Positions 1 through 8,437 of a stretch of DNA of 64,000 nt are shown in pieces. A program made the translations under genes and the position numbers. The stretch is taken from positions 186,001 through 250,000 of the forward strand of contig NZ_VYPZ01000004.1 in assembly GCF_008710155.1 (NCBI RefSeq). Reading direction: 5' to 3'. The notes under the pieces were generated by a model. The model made no database searches and had not been told where the DNA came from. It saw nothing but the letters and a program-made list of their open reading frames with translations. Each line of letters starts with the position of its first letter. The first letter of the stretch is position 1. This DNA is from Sphingobium limneticum. GTDB lineage: Bacteria > Pseudomonadota > Alphaproteobacteria > Sphingomonadales > Sphingomonadaceae.

Positions 1-2288
1 TGGATGAGGAATTCACCCTGATCCGCAGCCGAAAATACGCCTATTATTTCCTAACCGTCCACGACATCGTCGCTTATGCCCGCAGCCTGAACCCACCGAT
101 CCTGTGTCAGGGGCGCGGGTCCGCCGCCAATTCGCTGGTCTGCTACCTGCTGGGTGTCACCCCGATCGATCCCGTCAAAGAGAAACTCCTCTTCTCCCGC
201 TTCCTCTCCGAAAACCGGCATGAGCCACCCGATATCGACGTCGATTTCGAACATGAACGGCGCGAGGAGGTGATGCAATATATCTACCGCCGCTACGGCC
301 GCGAGCGGGCGGGCATCGCCGCGACCGTCATCCGCTATCGCTCCCGCAGCGCGCTGCGCGAAGTCGGCAAGGCGCTGGGCCTGACCGAGGATGTGACGGC
401 GCGCCTGTCCGGCACCATCTGGGGCAGCCATAGCGGGGAGGATGTGCCTGAAAGCCGCGTCAGCGAAGCCGGCTTCGACCCCGCCAATCCCGAACTGGCG
501 CGATTGCGCGACATGGCGAGCCGACTGCTCGAATATCCCCGCCATCTCTCGCAGCATGTCGGCGGCTTCGTATTGAGCCAGAGCCGGCTCGACGAACTGG
601 TGCCGATCCACAATGCCGCCATGCCCGACCGCACCTTTATCGAATGGGACAAGGATGATCTCGACACGCTCGAACTGATGAAGGTCGATATCCTGGCGCT
701 CGGCATGCTGACCGCGATCCGCAAGAGCTTCGACCTGATGCGCCTGCACGGCCTTGGCGACCTGACGCTGGACCGCGTTCCGGTAGAGGATGAAGCCACC
801 TACAAGATGCTGCAAAAGGGCGACAGCATCGGTACCTTCCAGGTCGAAAGCCGTGCCCAGATCGCCATGCTGCCCCGCATGAAGCCCAAAGTGCTTTACG
901 ACCTCGTCATTCAGGTCGCGATCGTGCGACCCGGCCCGATCCAGGGCGGCATGGTCCACCCCTATCTGCGGCGGCGTAACAAAGAAGAAGCGCATGATTA
1001 TCCGGGGCCGCCCGGTAATCCTTTTGAATTGAAGGATGTGCTGGAAAAAACGCTGGGCGTACCCCTGTTTCAGGAACAGGCGATGAACCTTGCGATCAAG
1101 GCGGCCAAATTCACGCCGGCCGAGGCGGACGGCCTGCGCCGCTCCATGGCGACCTTCCGCAATCGTGGCGACATTGGCAACTGGCAGGAAAAATTCATCA
1201 CCGGCATGACTGTGCGCGGCTATCCGCTCGATTTCGCCGAACGTTGTTTCGAACAGATTAAGGGGTTCGGCGAATATGGCTTCCCCGAAAGCCATGCGCA
1301 GGCGTTCGGCTGGCTCGCCTACGTCTCCTCCTGGCTGAAATGCCATTATCCGGCCGTCTTCACCTGCGCCCTGCTCAACAGCCAGCCCATGGGCTTCTAC
1401 GCCCCCGCGCAACTGGTCCGCGACGCGCAGCAACATGGCGTGGAGGTCCGGCCGATCGACGTGCAGGCCAGCGAATGGAACAGCAGTCTGGAGGGCGAGC
1501 GGATATTGCGCCTCGGCCTCGACCGGATGGATGGTTTCCGCGAGGAATGGGCGAACGCCCTGATCGCCGCGCGGACGCAGGCGCCGATCCGCGACATGGA
1601 GGATCTGGCCCGCCGCGTCGGCCTGCCGTCGCGCGCGCTGCATCTGCTGGCCGATGGCGACGCGCTCCGTTCGATCGGTCAGAGCCGGCGCGAAGCCGGC
1701 TGGGAAGCGCGCCGCGTGCCCTCCGCCCAACTCCCGCTGTTCGCGGCGCAGGATTTGCCCGAACTCGGCCGCGAAGCCGACGCCGCGCTCCCCGCCATGC
1801 CCCTGTCGGAGGAAGTGGCGGTCGATTACGCCACCCATCGCCTGTCGCTGAAGGGCCATCCGATGCAATTTCTGCGCCGCCATTTCGCGTCCCAGGGCGC
1901 GATCGACTGCGCCGGCGTCAATGCGGCAAAGGACGGTGCGAAGGTCCGGGTGGCGGGCGTGGTGCTGATCCGCCAGCGGCCGGGCAAGGGCAATGCGGTC
2001 TTCATCACGATCGAGGATGAAAGCGGCATCGTCAACGCGCTGCTCTGGACCCGCGACATGGAAAAGCAACGCCGCGCCGTGATGGCCGCCCGCCTGATGC
2101 TGATCGACGGCGAAGTCCAGCGCAGCAAGGAAAATGTCGTCCACCTGATGGTCGATCGCGTAACGGATGCGAGCGAGACGCTGGCCCGGCTGAACGAAGG
2201 GCAGGACAGTGGGAAGCCGGAACGGCCGTCCCCACGCAGGCACCCGCGTGACGTGCGGATATTGCCGAAGTCACGGGATTTTCATTGA
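1..2288 (+). CDS. dnaE2: Error-prone DNA polymerase DnaE2, 5'-truncated by window edge
   Basis: The reading frame is open from base 3, so the gene starts upstream and about 762 C-terminal residues are visible. It is a C-family polymerase: the motif PDIDVDFEHERREEV (about 228-272), which carries catalytic acidic residues of the polymerase active site, and the downstream helix-hairpin-helix and OB-fold region (VLIRQRPGKGNAVFITIEDE, near 1960-2020) are all present. The short C-terminus without the long DnaE1 extension and the QHVGGFVLS segment fit DnaE2 rather than DnaE1. Family knowledge: DnaE2 works with ImuA/ImuB in SOS-induced mutagenic translesion synthesis, and imuA-imuB usually lie just upstream, which here would be outside the window. 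Confidence 0.93.
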   Translation, partial: DEEFTLIRSRKYAYYFLTVHDIVAYARSLNPPILCQGRGSAANSLVCYLLGVTPIDPVKEKLLFSRFLSENRHEPPDIDVDFEHERREEVMQYIYRRYGRERAGIAATVIRYRSRSALREVGKALGLTEDVTARLSGTIWGSHSGEDVPESRVSEAGFDPANPELARLRDMASRLLEYPRHLSQHVGGFVLSQSRLDELVPIHNAAMPDRTFIEWDKDDLDTLELMKVDILALGMLTAIRKSFDLMRLHGLGDLTLDRVPVEDEATYKMLQKGDSIGTFQVESRAQIAMLPRMKPKVLYDLVIQVAIVRPGPIQGGMVHPYLRRRNKEEAHDYPGPPGNPFELKDVLEKTLGVPLFQEQAMNLAIKAAKFTPAEADGLRRSMATFRNRGDIGNWQEKFITGMTVRGYPLDFAERCFEQIKGFGEYGFPESHAQAFGWLAYVSSWLKCHYPAVFTCALLNSQPMGFYAPAQLVRDAQQHGVEVRPIDVQASEWNSSLEGERILRLGLDRMDGFREEWANALIAARTQAPIRDMEDLARRVGLPSRALHLLADGDALRSIGQSRREAGWEARRVPSAQLPLFAAQDLPELGREADAALPAMPLSEEVAVDYATHRLSLKGHPMQFLRRHFASQGAIDCAGVNAAKDGAKVRVAGVVLIRQRPGKGNAVFITIEDESGIVNALLWTRDMEKQRRAVMAARLMLIDGEVQRSKENVVHLMVDRVTDASETLARLNEGQDSGKPERPSPRRHPRDVRILPKSRDFH

Positions 2289-2327
2289 GGTCGGAGGGGG
2301 CAGCTTTGGTTGGAAACAAGACATAAG

Positions 2328-2447
2328 CCCCTCCCCTTCAGGGGAGGGGTTGGGGTGGGGGAACGCCGCGTCAGCGGCGCTCTATACTGAGAGATTGAAG
2401 CTCGCTTCGCTCGCACCCACCCCAACCCCTCCCTTGAAAGGGAGGGG
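2328..2447. repeat. Bipartite palindromic repeat (family A)
   Basis: Two C/G-rich hairpins (CCCCTCCCC-TTC-AGGGGAGGGG type) face each other as a long inverted repeat: the left 32 bases pair with the right 32 bases and about 55 bases of variable sequence lie between. The same architecture recurs at 41738-41903 and, inside a coding gene, at 43301-43419. This is a REP/BIME-like element. It lies between the convergent ends of dnaE2 and vapC and may also act as a transcription barrier. The rest of the gap (2448-2559) shows nothing. Confidence 0.85.
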
Positions 2448-2559
2448 CTAATTATGTCCATTTCTAGCAGCTTGCTGCCTTAGGGGGTAGGGAGAACCTC
2501 GCGACAATATGCCACACTCGCGCCGACCTCCGCCTCAACTTCCTGTCAAAATCACCTAC

Positions 2560-2970
2560 TCACCCAGCTTCATTGACCCAATCCTCAACGCGCAGGCCGG
2601 GCACGCGGTCGAATTCGCGCAGATTATTGGTGACGAGGATCATGCCGCATGAGCGGGCATGGCCAGCGATCATCTGGTCATAGGGGCCGATCGGCGTACC
2701 TGCGCGTGTCAGTTCTGCACGCAACTGCCCTGTATGGGCGGCAGCCTCCCGGCCGTAGTCAAGCACCTCCAGCCGCGCGGCGAAGCCTTCCACATCCATG
2801 AGATTGCGCTGTGGATTGGCGGATTTTTCAGCGCCGTAAATCAGCTCCATCAAGGTGACGGAACTGATGCACATCTGGTCATGATGCCGTTTGAATGCCG
2901 CGCGCACCTCTTGCGGCCTGTTCTTGATCGTGAAGATGCAGATATTGGTGTCGAGCATGAATTTGAGCAT
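2560..2970 (-). CDS. vapC: VapC-type PIN-domain toxin ribonuclease
   Basis: A 136-residue PIN-domain protein. The acidic residues expected for the metal site are visible: D7 in MLDTN, E42 in TLMELIYG, D98 in IGPYDQMIAGHA, and the VTNNLREFDRVPG segment near 114-125. Family knowledge: VapC toxins are Mg-dependent endoribonucleases, commonly cutting tRNA, and are neutralised by VapB. The start ATG shares one base with the vapB stop (TGATG), so translation is coupled. All catalytic positions are kept, so I expect an active toxin. Confidence 0.92.
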   Translation of the reverse strand: MLKFMLDTNICIFTIKNRPQEVRAAFKRHHDQMCISSVTLMELIYGAEKSANPQRNLMDVEGFAARLEVLDYGREAAAHTGQLRAELTRAGTPIGPYDQMIAGHARSCGMILVTNNLREFDRVPGLRVEDWVNEAG

Positions 2971-3200
2971 CAGAAGGCTTCGCGCTCCTGATGATCCGGC
3001 TGCTCGCGATCTGTCATGAAGTCGGCGGTCACCCCTGCGCCGTCGAACCAGCTATCCCAGGCTTCGCCTGCCGGGGTGATGATCCGGGTGCGGCCCAGAG
3101 CAATCACATCGACCCGCTTCACATCGTCGGGCAGGGCGACCGCCTTGGGCAATCTTACCGCCTGGCTGCGGTTGCTCTGAAATATAGAGGCTTGTGGCAC
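2970..3200 (-). CDS. vapB: VapB-type antitoxin
   Basis: A 76-residue protein with an N-terminal AbrB/SpoVT-like swapped-hairpin DNA-binding domain (SIFQSNRSQAVRLPKAVALPDDV) and a flexible acidic tail ending DREQPDHQEREAF that would wrap the toxin. The start is GTG at 3200: AGGAG sits 7 bases upstream and no better ATG exists. It is first in the vapBC operon. In this family VapB binds its own promoter and repression is tightened by VapC; a promoter and inverted repeat directly upstream fit that (separate entry). Confidence 0.9.
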   Translation of the reverse strand: MPQASIFQSNRSQAVRLPKAVALPDDVKRVDVIALGRTRIITPAGEAWDSWFDGAGVTADFMTDREQPDHQEREAF

Positions 3201-3250
3201 GACATATCTCCTAGATCATCCCAATTTAGGAACCGCATGGGATATGTCAA
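3201..3250 (-). promoter_or_regulatory. vapBC promoter with overlapping inverted-repeat operator
   Basis: On the minus strand TTGACA (3250-3245) and TAAATT (3228-3223) are separated by 16 bases, a good housekeeping promoter, with transcription expected to begin about 15 bases before the GTG. Perfect 8-base arms GACATATC (3201-3208) and GATATGTC (3241-3248) bracket the -10 element and overlap the -35, and a related GGATATGC lies just beyond. This is the arrangement expected for VapB autorepression. Binding itself is inferred. Confidence 0.6.
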
Positions 3251-3578
3251 TGGGATATGCCGGCCATCCGGTCGCGTCCCTCCAACATCCTTCCAAAGTA
3301 GGATTTCTTCTGATCTATCCTTGCGGATGCACCCCATTCGCCAGCCCTTGCCCCCCAAACCCGATCGGTTGCGATCCGGGCGCAAGGCGGTCGCGTTCCC
3401 GTCGCGGCCCTCTGACCTAAGTGGCGCGTTGCAGGCGCGGGCCTGTGACCCAGATGGCGCGCACCCGTCGCCTTCCTGTCGCATTCCGGGTGTGCGCCTG
3501 TCGCAACTCGCCGATTTTGCCCTGCAACAGTGTGAACTTCGCCCTGTCGCGTCGAAATGCGCCGCGTCGTCTCTCGCC
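3251..3578. other. Intergenic, no gene seen
   Basis: About 330 bases between the vapB promoter and the convergent end of the methyltransferase-like gene. Open frames exist on both strands but show no recognisable protein or ribosome binding site. Loose repeats of GCGACAGG-like words occur on the minus strand. I see no RNA gene or terminator. Confidence 0.4.
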
Positions 3579-4250
3579 CTATCGCTTCAACGCGAACCAG
3601 ATCACATGGCGCGGCCCCTTGCCATTGTCGCGCGCCTTGACCGCCACTTCGTCCACCAGAAAGCCCGCATTGCGCAGGCGATTGGCGAAGACATCGTCCG
3701 ATCCGGCCGACCATACCGCCAATATGCCGCCCGGCTTCAACGCCGCCTTGGCCGTTTGCAGTCCCGCCCGCGAATAGAGCCGGTCGTTCGCCGCCGCCGT
3801 CAGCCCGTCCGGCCCATTGTCCACGTCCAGCAGGATCGCATCATAGGTGCCATGGCCCGCCGCGATCACCGGTACGACATCGTCGATCACCAGGTCGACG
3901 CGCGGATCGTCCAGGCATCCGGCCATCAGGTCCACCATCGGCCCGCGCGCCCATTCGATGATCTTGGGCACCAGTTCGGCCACGGTCACTTTCGCCGCCC
4001 CATCCAGCACGCCCAGCGCCGCGCGCAGGGTAAAGCCCATGCCATAGCCGCCGATCAGAATATGCGGCGCCTTGCGCCCGCGCAGCCGTTCGATCGTCAT
4101 CAGCGCCAGCTGCTTTTCCGATCCGCTCATCCGGCTGCTCATCAATTCGTTGCGGTCCAGCACGATCATATGATCGGCGCCGCGCCGATAGAGTTTCAGC
4201 TCCTGCCCGCCCGGCACCTGTGCCGAATCCAGATATTCCCGCGGGATCAT
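3579..4250 (-). CDS. Spermidine-synthase-like methyltransferase-fold protein
   Basis: A 223-residue Rossmann-fold protein. The nucleotide-binding glycine loop ILIGGYGMGFTLRAAL lies near residues 64-79, an acidic strand end (VTVAELVPKIIEWAR) follows, then AILLDVDNGPDGL, the pattern of spermidine synthase-like proteins. The true polyamine synthase active-site signature is not obvious, so the substrate is unknown. I chose the ATG at 4250 because GGAAGGA stands 6 bases before it; an in-frame ATG at 4265 lacks a good site. It is divergent from the exonuclease gene and may share a control region with it. Confidence 0.75.
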   Translation of the reverse strand: MIPREYLDSAQVPGGQELKLYRRGADHMIVLDRNELMSSRMSGSEKQLALMTIERLRGRKAPHILIGGYGMGFTLRAALGVLDGAAKVTVAELVPKIIEWARGPMVDLMAGCLDDPRVDLVIDDVVPVIAAGHGTYDAILLDVDNGPDGLTAAANDRLYSRAGLQTAKAALKPGGILAVWSAGSDDVFANRLRNAGFLVDEVAVKARDNGKGPRHVIWFALKR

Positions 4251-4378
4251 GTCACGTCCTTCCATTCATCGCACAGCCTGTCGCGCGGCACGCGCATGGC
4301 AGCTTGGCTTCCGTCACGCAAATGCTACAGGCACCCGGGCATCGCATCATCCTACCACGGCAGGCAGTTTCTTCCTTC

Positions 4379-4831
4379 ATGCGCTATTTTCTCGACACCG
4401 AATTTAACGGCTTTGGCGGCACGCTCATCAGCGTCGCGCTGGTCCCCGAACATGAAGGGGATGAGGAATTCTACGTGTCGCTGCCGCTGCCCGACGATAT
4501 CGAGCCTTGGGTCGAAAAGCATGTCGTCCCCTATCTGCGCCATGTGCCGCCCGCCATCGACCTGCAACTGGGCCGGGTCGAAGCGGCCGACCATGTCGCC
4601 GCCTATCTGGAGGGGGATAGCGATCCGGTCATCATCGCCGACTGGCCGGAGGATCTGGCCCATTTCTGCGCGTTGCTTGTCACCGGGCCGGGGCGAATGG
4701 CGGGGGTCGATTTCGGCCTGCGCCTCGAACTCATCAACGCCGCGGGTTTCAGCGCGGCGGCCAACAGCCGCGTACCGCACAACGCCCTGCACGACGCACG
4801 GGCGCTGCGCGACTTCTACATGGCGGATTGA
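4379..4831 (+). CDS. Rv2179c-like DEDDh 3'-5' exoribonuclease domain protein
   Basis: A 150-residue protein that opens with MRYFLDTEFNG, giving the first D and E of a DEDD nuclease, and closes with HNALHDARALRD, giving the last H and D. It matches the small stand-alone 3'-5' exoribonuclease family typified by Rv2179c. The start at 4379 is the ATG that places the DTEF motif at the very N-terminus; the open frame reaches further upstream but without homology. The substrate is presumably an RNA 3' end. Its last 13 codons recur at 8399-8437, beyond the next gene. Confidence 0.8.
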   Translation: MRYFLDTEFNGFGGTLISVALVPEHEGDEEFYVSLPLPDDIEPWVEKHVVPYLRHVPPAIDLQLGRVEAADHVAAYLEGDSDPVIIADWPEDLAHFCALLVTGPGRMAGVDFGLRLELINAAGFSAAANSRVPHNALHDARALRDFYMAD

Positions 4832-4844
4832 AGGAAGGGGCGGC

Positions 4845-7800
4845 TCAGAAGCCACCCCAATAGGTCTTGCTGCCGGCGAAATCGACCACTCGGCCGACCT
4901 CCTTCAACTTGGCCTGCACTGCCGGCGCGGCGCGGGCCGCATCCATCACGCCATTCAGCCGCGCGTCGAAGGTGGAGGGCATGGGCGACTGGCGCGACCG
5001 CACAAACAGGCCCAGCGCGGCCATGCGGTCGTCCGGCTTGTCCAGCCGATCGACCAGCAGCGTCTCGATCATTTTTTGATCGCCGCGACAGGCTGCCGCC
5101 ATGGACACGGCCGCCTTGTTGTCGTCCTGCGTCGCGGTCAGCTTATCGTCCAGCGCTTTGGCCTCATCGGCGCGGTTCAGCGTCCGCAGCGCGCAGGCCT
5201 TGCCCGCCCACATCCACATCTTGCCATATTGGCTGGCCTTGCCGCCATATTTCTCGTCGGCCTCGGTCATCGCCGCCAAAGCGCGATCGGGCATGTCGGC
5301 ATGGTTGAACATCTCCGCCCGATTGATGAGCTGCGACACCAGAGCGGGATATTGGTCGATCCCCAGCGCCAGCACCGCGTCCATCTGGGCGATGGCGTCC
5401 GCATGCCGGCCCGCATCGGCTAGGGCGGAGGCATATTCGTTGACGAACCAGAAGGCCGGCTCCCCCGTCGCCTCGATCCGGTCGCGCCCGGCGCCCAGCT
5501 TCTTGCCCGCCGCGATCGCCTCCTGCGGCTTGCCGGCGGTGCGTAACGCCCGCATCAGGGCGGTGGCCGCGCCGAAATCGTCGGGGGCCTTGTTCGCGGC
5601 GGCGCGGGCCAGGGAGACGGATTGATCGATGCTCCCTGCAAACCCATCGGCCTGCGCCTTTGTCAGATCCGGCCAGACCGCCTGATAGCGTTTGTCCATC
5701 GCCAGCCCAACCAGCGTATCGGGCGAGGGTTGCAGTGCGATCAACCTGCGTGCCTCGGCGACGTTGCCGCGCTTGAGATGGGCACGAATGGCGCCGCCCA
5801 GCACGCTGACGCCTTCGTCGGTCCGCGGGTCCATCCGCCATCCGGCCGCTGCTAGGATGACATTGAGTTCGTCCCGCGCGTCCTGCCGCTTATCGGCTGG
5901 CATGAGATTGATGCGCTGAGACAGATATTGCATCCAGTTGAGGTCGAATGCCTTGATCAAATCGGGCTGCTTGTCCTGCGCGATCTTCATCGTTTTAAGG
6001 ATGACAGGCGGTTCGTCGCCATTGAGTTGCAGCGCGATCAGGGTCTGGATCATGTCCGCATTGCCCTGATATTGTTCGATGCTCGATTGCAGCGCGGTCT
6101 TGGCAGGGGCGGCCCTGTTGAGGCTCGTCAGGATCAGCCCCTTCAGCCCGTCGAACAGGCCCGCGACTACGGATGGGCGTTCGGGCTTGTCGGCGATGCG
6201 ATTAATGATCGACAGCGCCTCGATCCGCGATGCCTGATCGCTTTTCTCGCCGGTCAGTTCCACGATCCGGTCTAGATCAGCGCGATAGGCTTGCAGGTCG
6301 GCAGGGTCGATCGCACCCACCGTTTCCGATGGGCGGCTGGACTTGTCGATGAAGAAGCGCAGGCCGTTCTCATCGCCGATTTTCTCGCTGATCGCATAGA
6401 TAGCGGCGGCCTTTTCGGCCGGCACGACAGAGTTGTCGTCACTGACGAGCGTGTAGGTCATGCGCACGCCATCGTTATCGCGTTCCGACTTGCGCGTGAA
6501 ATGGACACCGTCGGCCAGCATGTCGATATCGTCGGGCGCCCAGAGCCGACGGTCCTTGGCACGGACCTCTATCACCTGATTACGGTGGATATTGGCAGGC
6601 AGATAAAGTGGCTGCTTGCGTGGGCCGGACTGTTTGCCGGGCAGCAGGTCGTCGACCGCATAGGCGGTGGTGTTAAGGTCGGACAGGATCTTGCCCTTGT
6701 CGAACTCGACCTTGGTCAGACTGTAATCTTCACCCAATATGACGATATTGGCGTCGCGATCGTCGCTGATCGCCAGCGCCTTGCCTTCTGCCAGGCCCGG
6801 AAAGCGCTTCTGATAATATTCCAGATTGCCGCGCGCCACCTTCGCTGCCGATTGCGATGCCAGACGCCCGCGCATCCAATCGGCCATGCTGCCACTATAG
6901 CGCGTCTCGACACGCAACGTCAGCGCGGTTGCCGCTGCCTCATCCACGTCATAGCGTTCCACCACATCCATCGCCCCGGCACGGGCGGGATAGCCTTCCA
7001 TCTTCTCCAGCGCCTGCTGCCCGTCCCGCACCGGCAGGGCATAGCCAAGGTTGGACGGGGTGATGGCCAAGCCGCGCCCGCCGCGATGGGTGGCGGTGGG
7101 GTCGATCCATGTCGTCTGCCCGTCGATCGCGACGCGTACGATCACATGGTCGAACATCAGCGGCGACGCCAGCCGATCGGGCAAATCGCGGCCCGGCCGC
7201 GTCGATACCAGCGCCGGCACCGCGTCGATCCCCAGCAGTCGCAACGCGACGGTCAGCAGCAGGCTCTTGTCCTTGCAATCTCCATAGCCCCGCTCCAACA
7301 CCAGTTTCGGCCGGCGCGGCACGTAAGATCCTTCTCCTAGTTCCTCTCCGACATAACGGATATTATCCTGTATATAGCGGCTGATTTCGGTCAGCCGGTC
7401 CTGCGCTTTGGGCCAGCGGGCGGCGATATCGGCCAGCTTCTGCTCAAAGTCCGGGGTCAAGCTGTCGTCGCCGGCATAAAGCGGCACGGCCCAGCGCGCG
7501 ACGGTCGCCCAATCGGGCATCGTGGATACATCGACCCGGCCATATTGCGGATGCCAAGCTGGCACATTGTCTTCACCCGGACCGAACGGCCGGTCGCGTC
7601 CGGTCCATTCCCAAACGGTCATGTCGCCCAGCGTCTGCTGGGTGAAGGTAATGTCGCTATTGGTCGGCTTGAACCGCAACGGCTGGCTGGTGGGCCATAC
7701 GAATCGGATCGCGCGCAGCCCCAATGGCTCGGAAAAGCGGTCGGTGAAGCTGGTAAAATAATGGCCAGGCCACAATGCGGTGCGAACATGCTGGGTCATG

Positions 7801-8336
7801 CCATAATCCACGATATCGCCGACGCGCACATCCTTTAGCGTGGCGATGGCGCGGAGCGATCCGCTGATGATGCCGTCGTCCAGATCATCCTCTCGCTCGA
7901 CCACGCGGAAACTGGCGTCGGCCGTTCTGTCGATGGTTTTGCCGTCGCGGATGATGTGGACGAAATTGAGCGCAACGGTTTCGAACGCCGGGTCGTAGCT
8001 GGCGGAGATGCGGCCCGTATCCTCCAGCCCGCTGCGATCCACCACCTTGGTCGCGATACGATAATAGCTGTCATAGCCCTCCGCCGTGGCGCGCACCTGC
8101 CAGTCGGTAAGGACGAAGGCGACGCCGTCCTGTGCATGTGCCGACTGGTCGGCCGTCAGCGGAGGCAGCGCGCGAGGGGCCAGCCACTCGGGGCTGACTT
8201 CGCGCAGAACAACAGGAGCCTGTGAGGTGGCTTGTGGTGTCTGAGCGATGGCAGCACCGATGCTGGCGATGGAAAGTCCCGCGACGGATGTGGACAGCAA
8301 AAACAGGCAACCGCCGGTCGCCGACAGGAAACGCAT
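4845..8336 (-). CDS. Large secreted DUF3857 / transglutaminase-like protein with TPR-like C-terminus
   Basis: 1163 residues. The first 35 form a signal peptide (hydrophobic core LFLLSTSVAGLSIASIGAA). Residues about 60-270 match DUF3857, and about 320-420 a transglutaminase-like domain whose catalytic Cys is in the YGDCKDKSLLL segment, with a His in MFDHVIV and an Asp in TTWIDPTA completing a plausible triad. The last 400 residues are helical and look TPR-like. The start at 8336 is the only one that gives a signal peptide. In this family the role is undefined; a periplasmic or outer-membrane envelope function is likely. It is flanked by duplicated exonuclease 3' ends, suggesting late arrival between its neighbours. 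Confidence 0.8.
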   Translation of the reverse strand: MRFLSATGGCLFLLSTSVAGLSIASIGAAIAQTPQATSQAPVVLREVSPEWLAPRALPPLTADQSAHAQDGVAFVLTDWQVRATAEGYDSYYRIATKVVDRSGLEDTGRISASYDPAFETVALNFVHIIRDGKTIDRTADASFRVVEREDDLDDGIISGSLRAIATLKDVRVGDIVDYGMTQHVRTALWPGHYFTSFTDRFSEPLGLRAIRFVWPTSQPLRFKPTNSDITFTQQTLGDMTVWEWTGRDRPFGPGEDNVPAWHPQYGRVDVSTMPDWATVARWAVPLYAGDDSLTPDFEQKLADIAARWPKAQDRLTEISRYIQDNIRYVGEELGEGSYVPRRPKLVLERGYGDCKDKSLLLTVALRLLGIDAVPALVSTRPGRDLPDRLASPLMFDHVIVRVAIDGQTTWIDPTATHRGGRGLAITPSNLGYALPVRDGQQALEKMEGYPARAGAMDVVERYDVDEAAATALTLRVETRYSGSMADWMRGRLASQSAAKVARGNLEYYQKRFPGLAEGKALAISDDRDANIVILGEDYSLTKVEFDKGKILSDLNTTAYAVDDLLPGKQSGPRKQPLYLPANIHRNQVIEVRAKDRRLWAPDDIDMLADGVHFTRKSERDNDGVRMTYTLVSDDNSVVPAEKAAAIYAISEKIGDENGLRFFIDKSSRPSETVGAIDPADLQAYRADLDRIVELTGEKSDQASRIEALSIINRIADKPERPSVVAGLFDGLKGLILTSLNRAAPAKTALQSSIEQYQGNADMIQTLIALQLNGDEPPVILKTMKIAQDKQPDLIKAFDLNWMQYLSQRINLMPADKRQDARDELNVILAAAGWRMDPRTDEGVSVLGGAIRAHLKRGNVAEARRLIALQPSPDTLVGLAMDKRYQAVWPDLTKAQADGFAGSIDQSVSLARAAANKAPDDFGAATALMRALRTAGKPQEAIAAGKKLGAGRDRIEATGEPAFWFVNEYASALADAGRHADAIAQMDAVLALGIDQYPALVSQLINRAEMFNHADMPDRALAAMTEADEKYGGKASQYGKMWMWAGKACALRTLNRADEAKALDDKLTATQDDNKAAVSMAAACRGDQKMIETLLVDRLDKPDDRMAALGLFVRSRQSPMPSTFDARLNGVMDAARAAPAVQAKLKEVGRVVDFAGSKTYWGGF

Positions 8337-8398
8337 TGAAATAACCCCCGTTTTCGGACCGAACGGTCCGGTCCCCTTGCTATGGCGCAGAAGAAGCG

Positions 8399-8437
8399 GA
8401 TGCAAGGGCGCTGCGCGACTGCTACATGGCGGATTGA
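8399..8437 (+). pseudogene. Relic copy of exonuclease gene 3' end (13 codons)
   Basis: These 39 bases match 4793-4831 at 36 positions and in the same orientation, ending at the same TGA (DARALRDCYMAD-stop against DARALRDFYMAD-stop). Upstream similarity ends at once. The minus-strand Bat-cluster gene ends inside this relic, which suggests an ancestral state where the exonuclease and that gene converged with overlapping 3' ends before the DUF3857 gene was inserted. Confidence 0.7.

Noticed and set aside
51-2243. 730-codon open frame antisense to dnaE2
   Set aside because: The plus strand is clearly a C-family polymerase; the antisense frame has no ribosome site or recognisable domain and is a high-GC shadow.
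2991-5423. 810-codon plus-strand frame across vapB, methyltransferase-like and DUF3857 genes
   Set aside because: It crosses four well-supported genes and the vapBC promoter; composition artefact.
8357-8372. GGACCG-AA-CGGTCC palindrome upstream of the DUF3857 gene
   Set aside because: Short, GC-only and without T tract; too little to call an operator or terminator.
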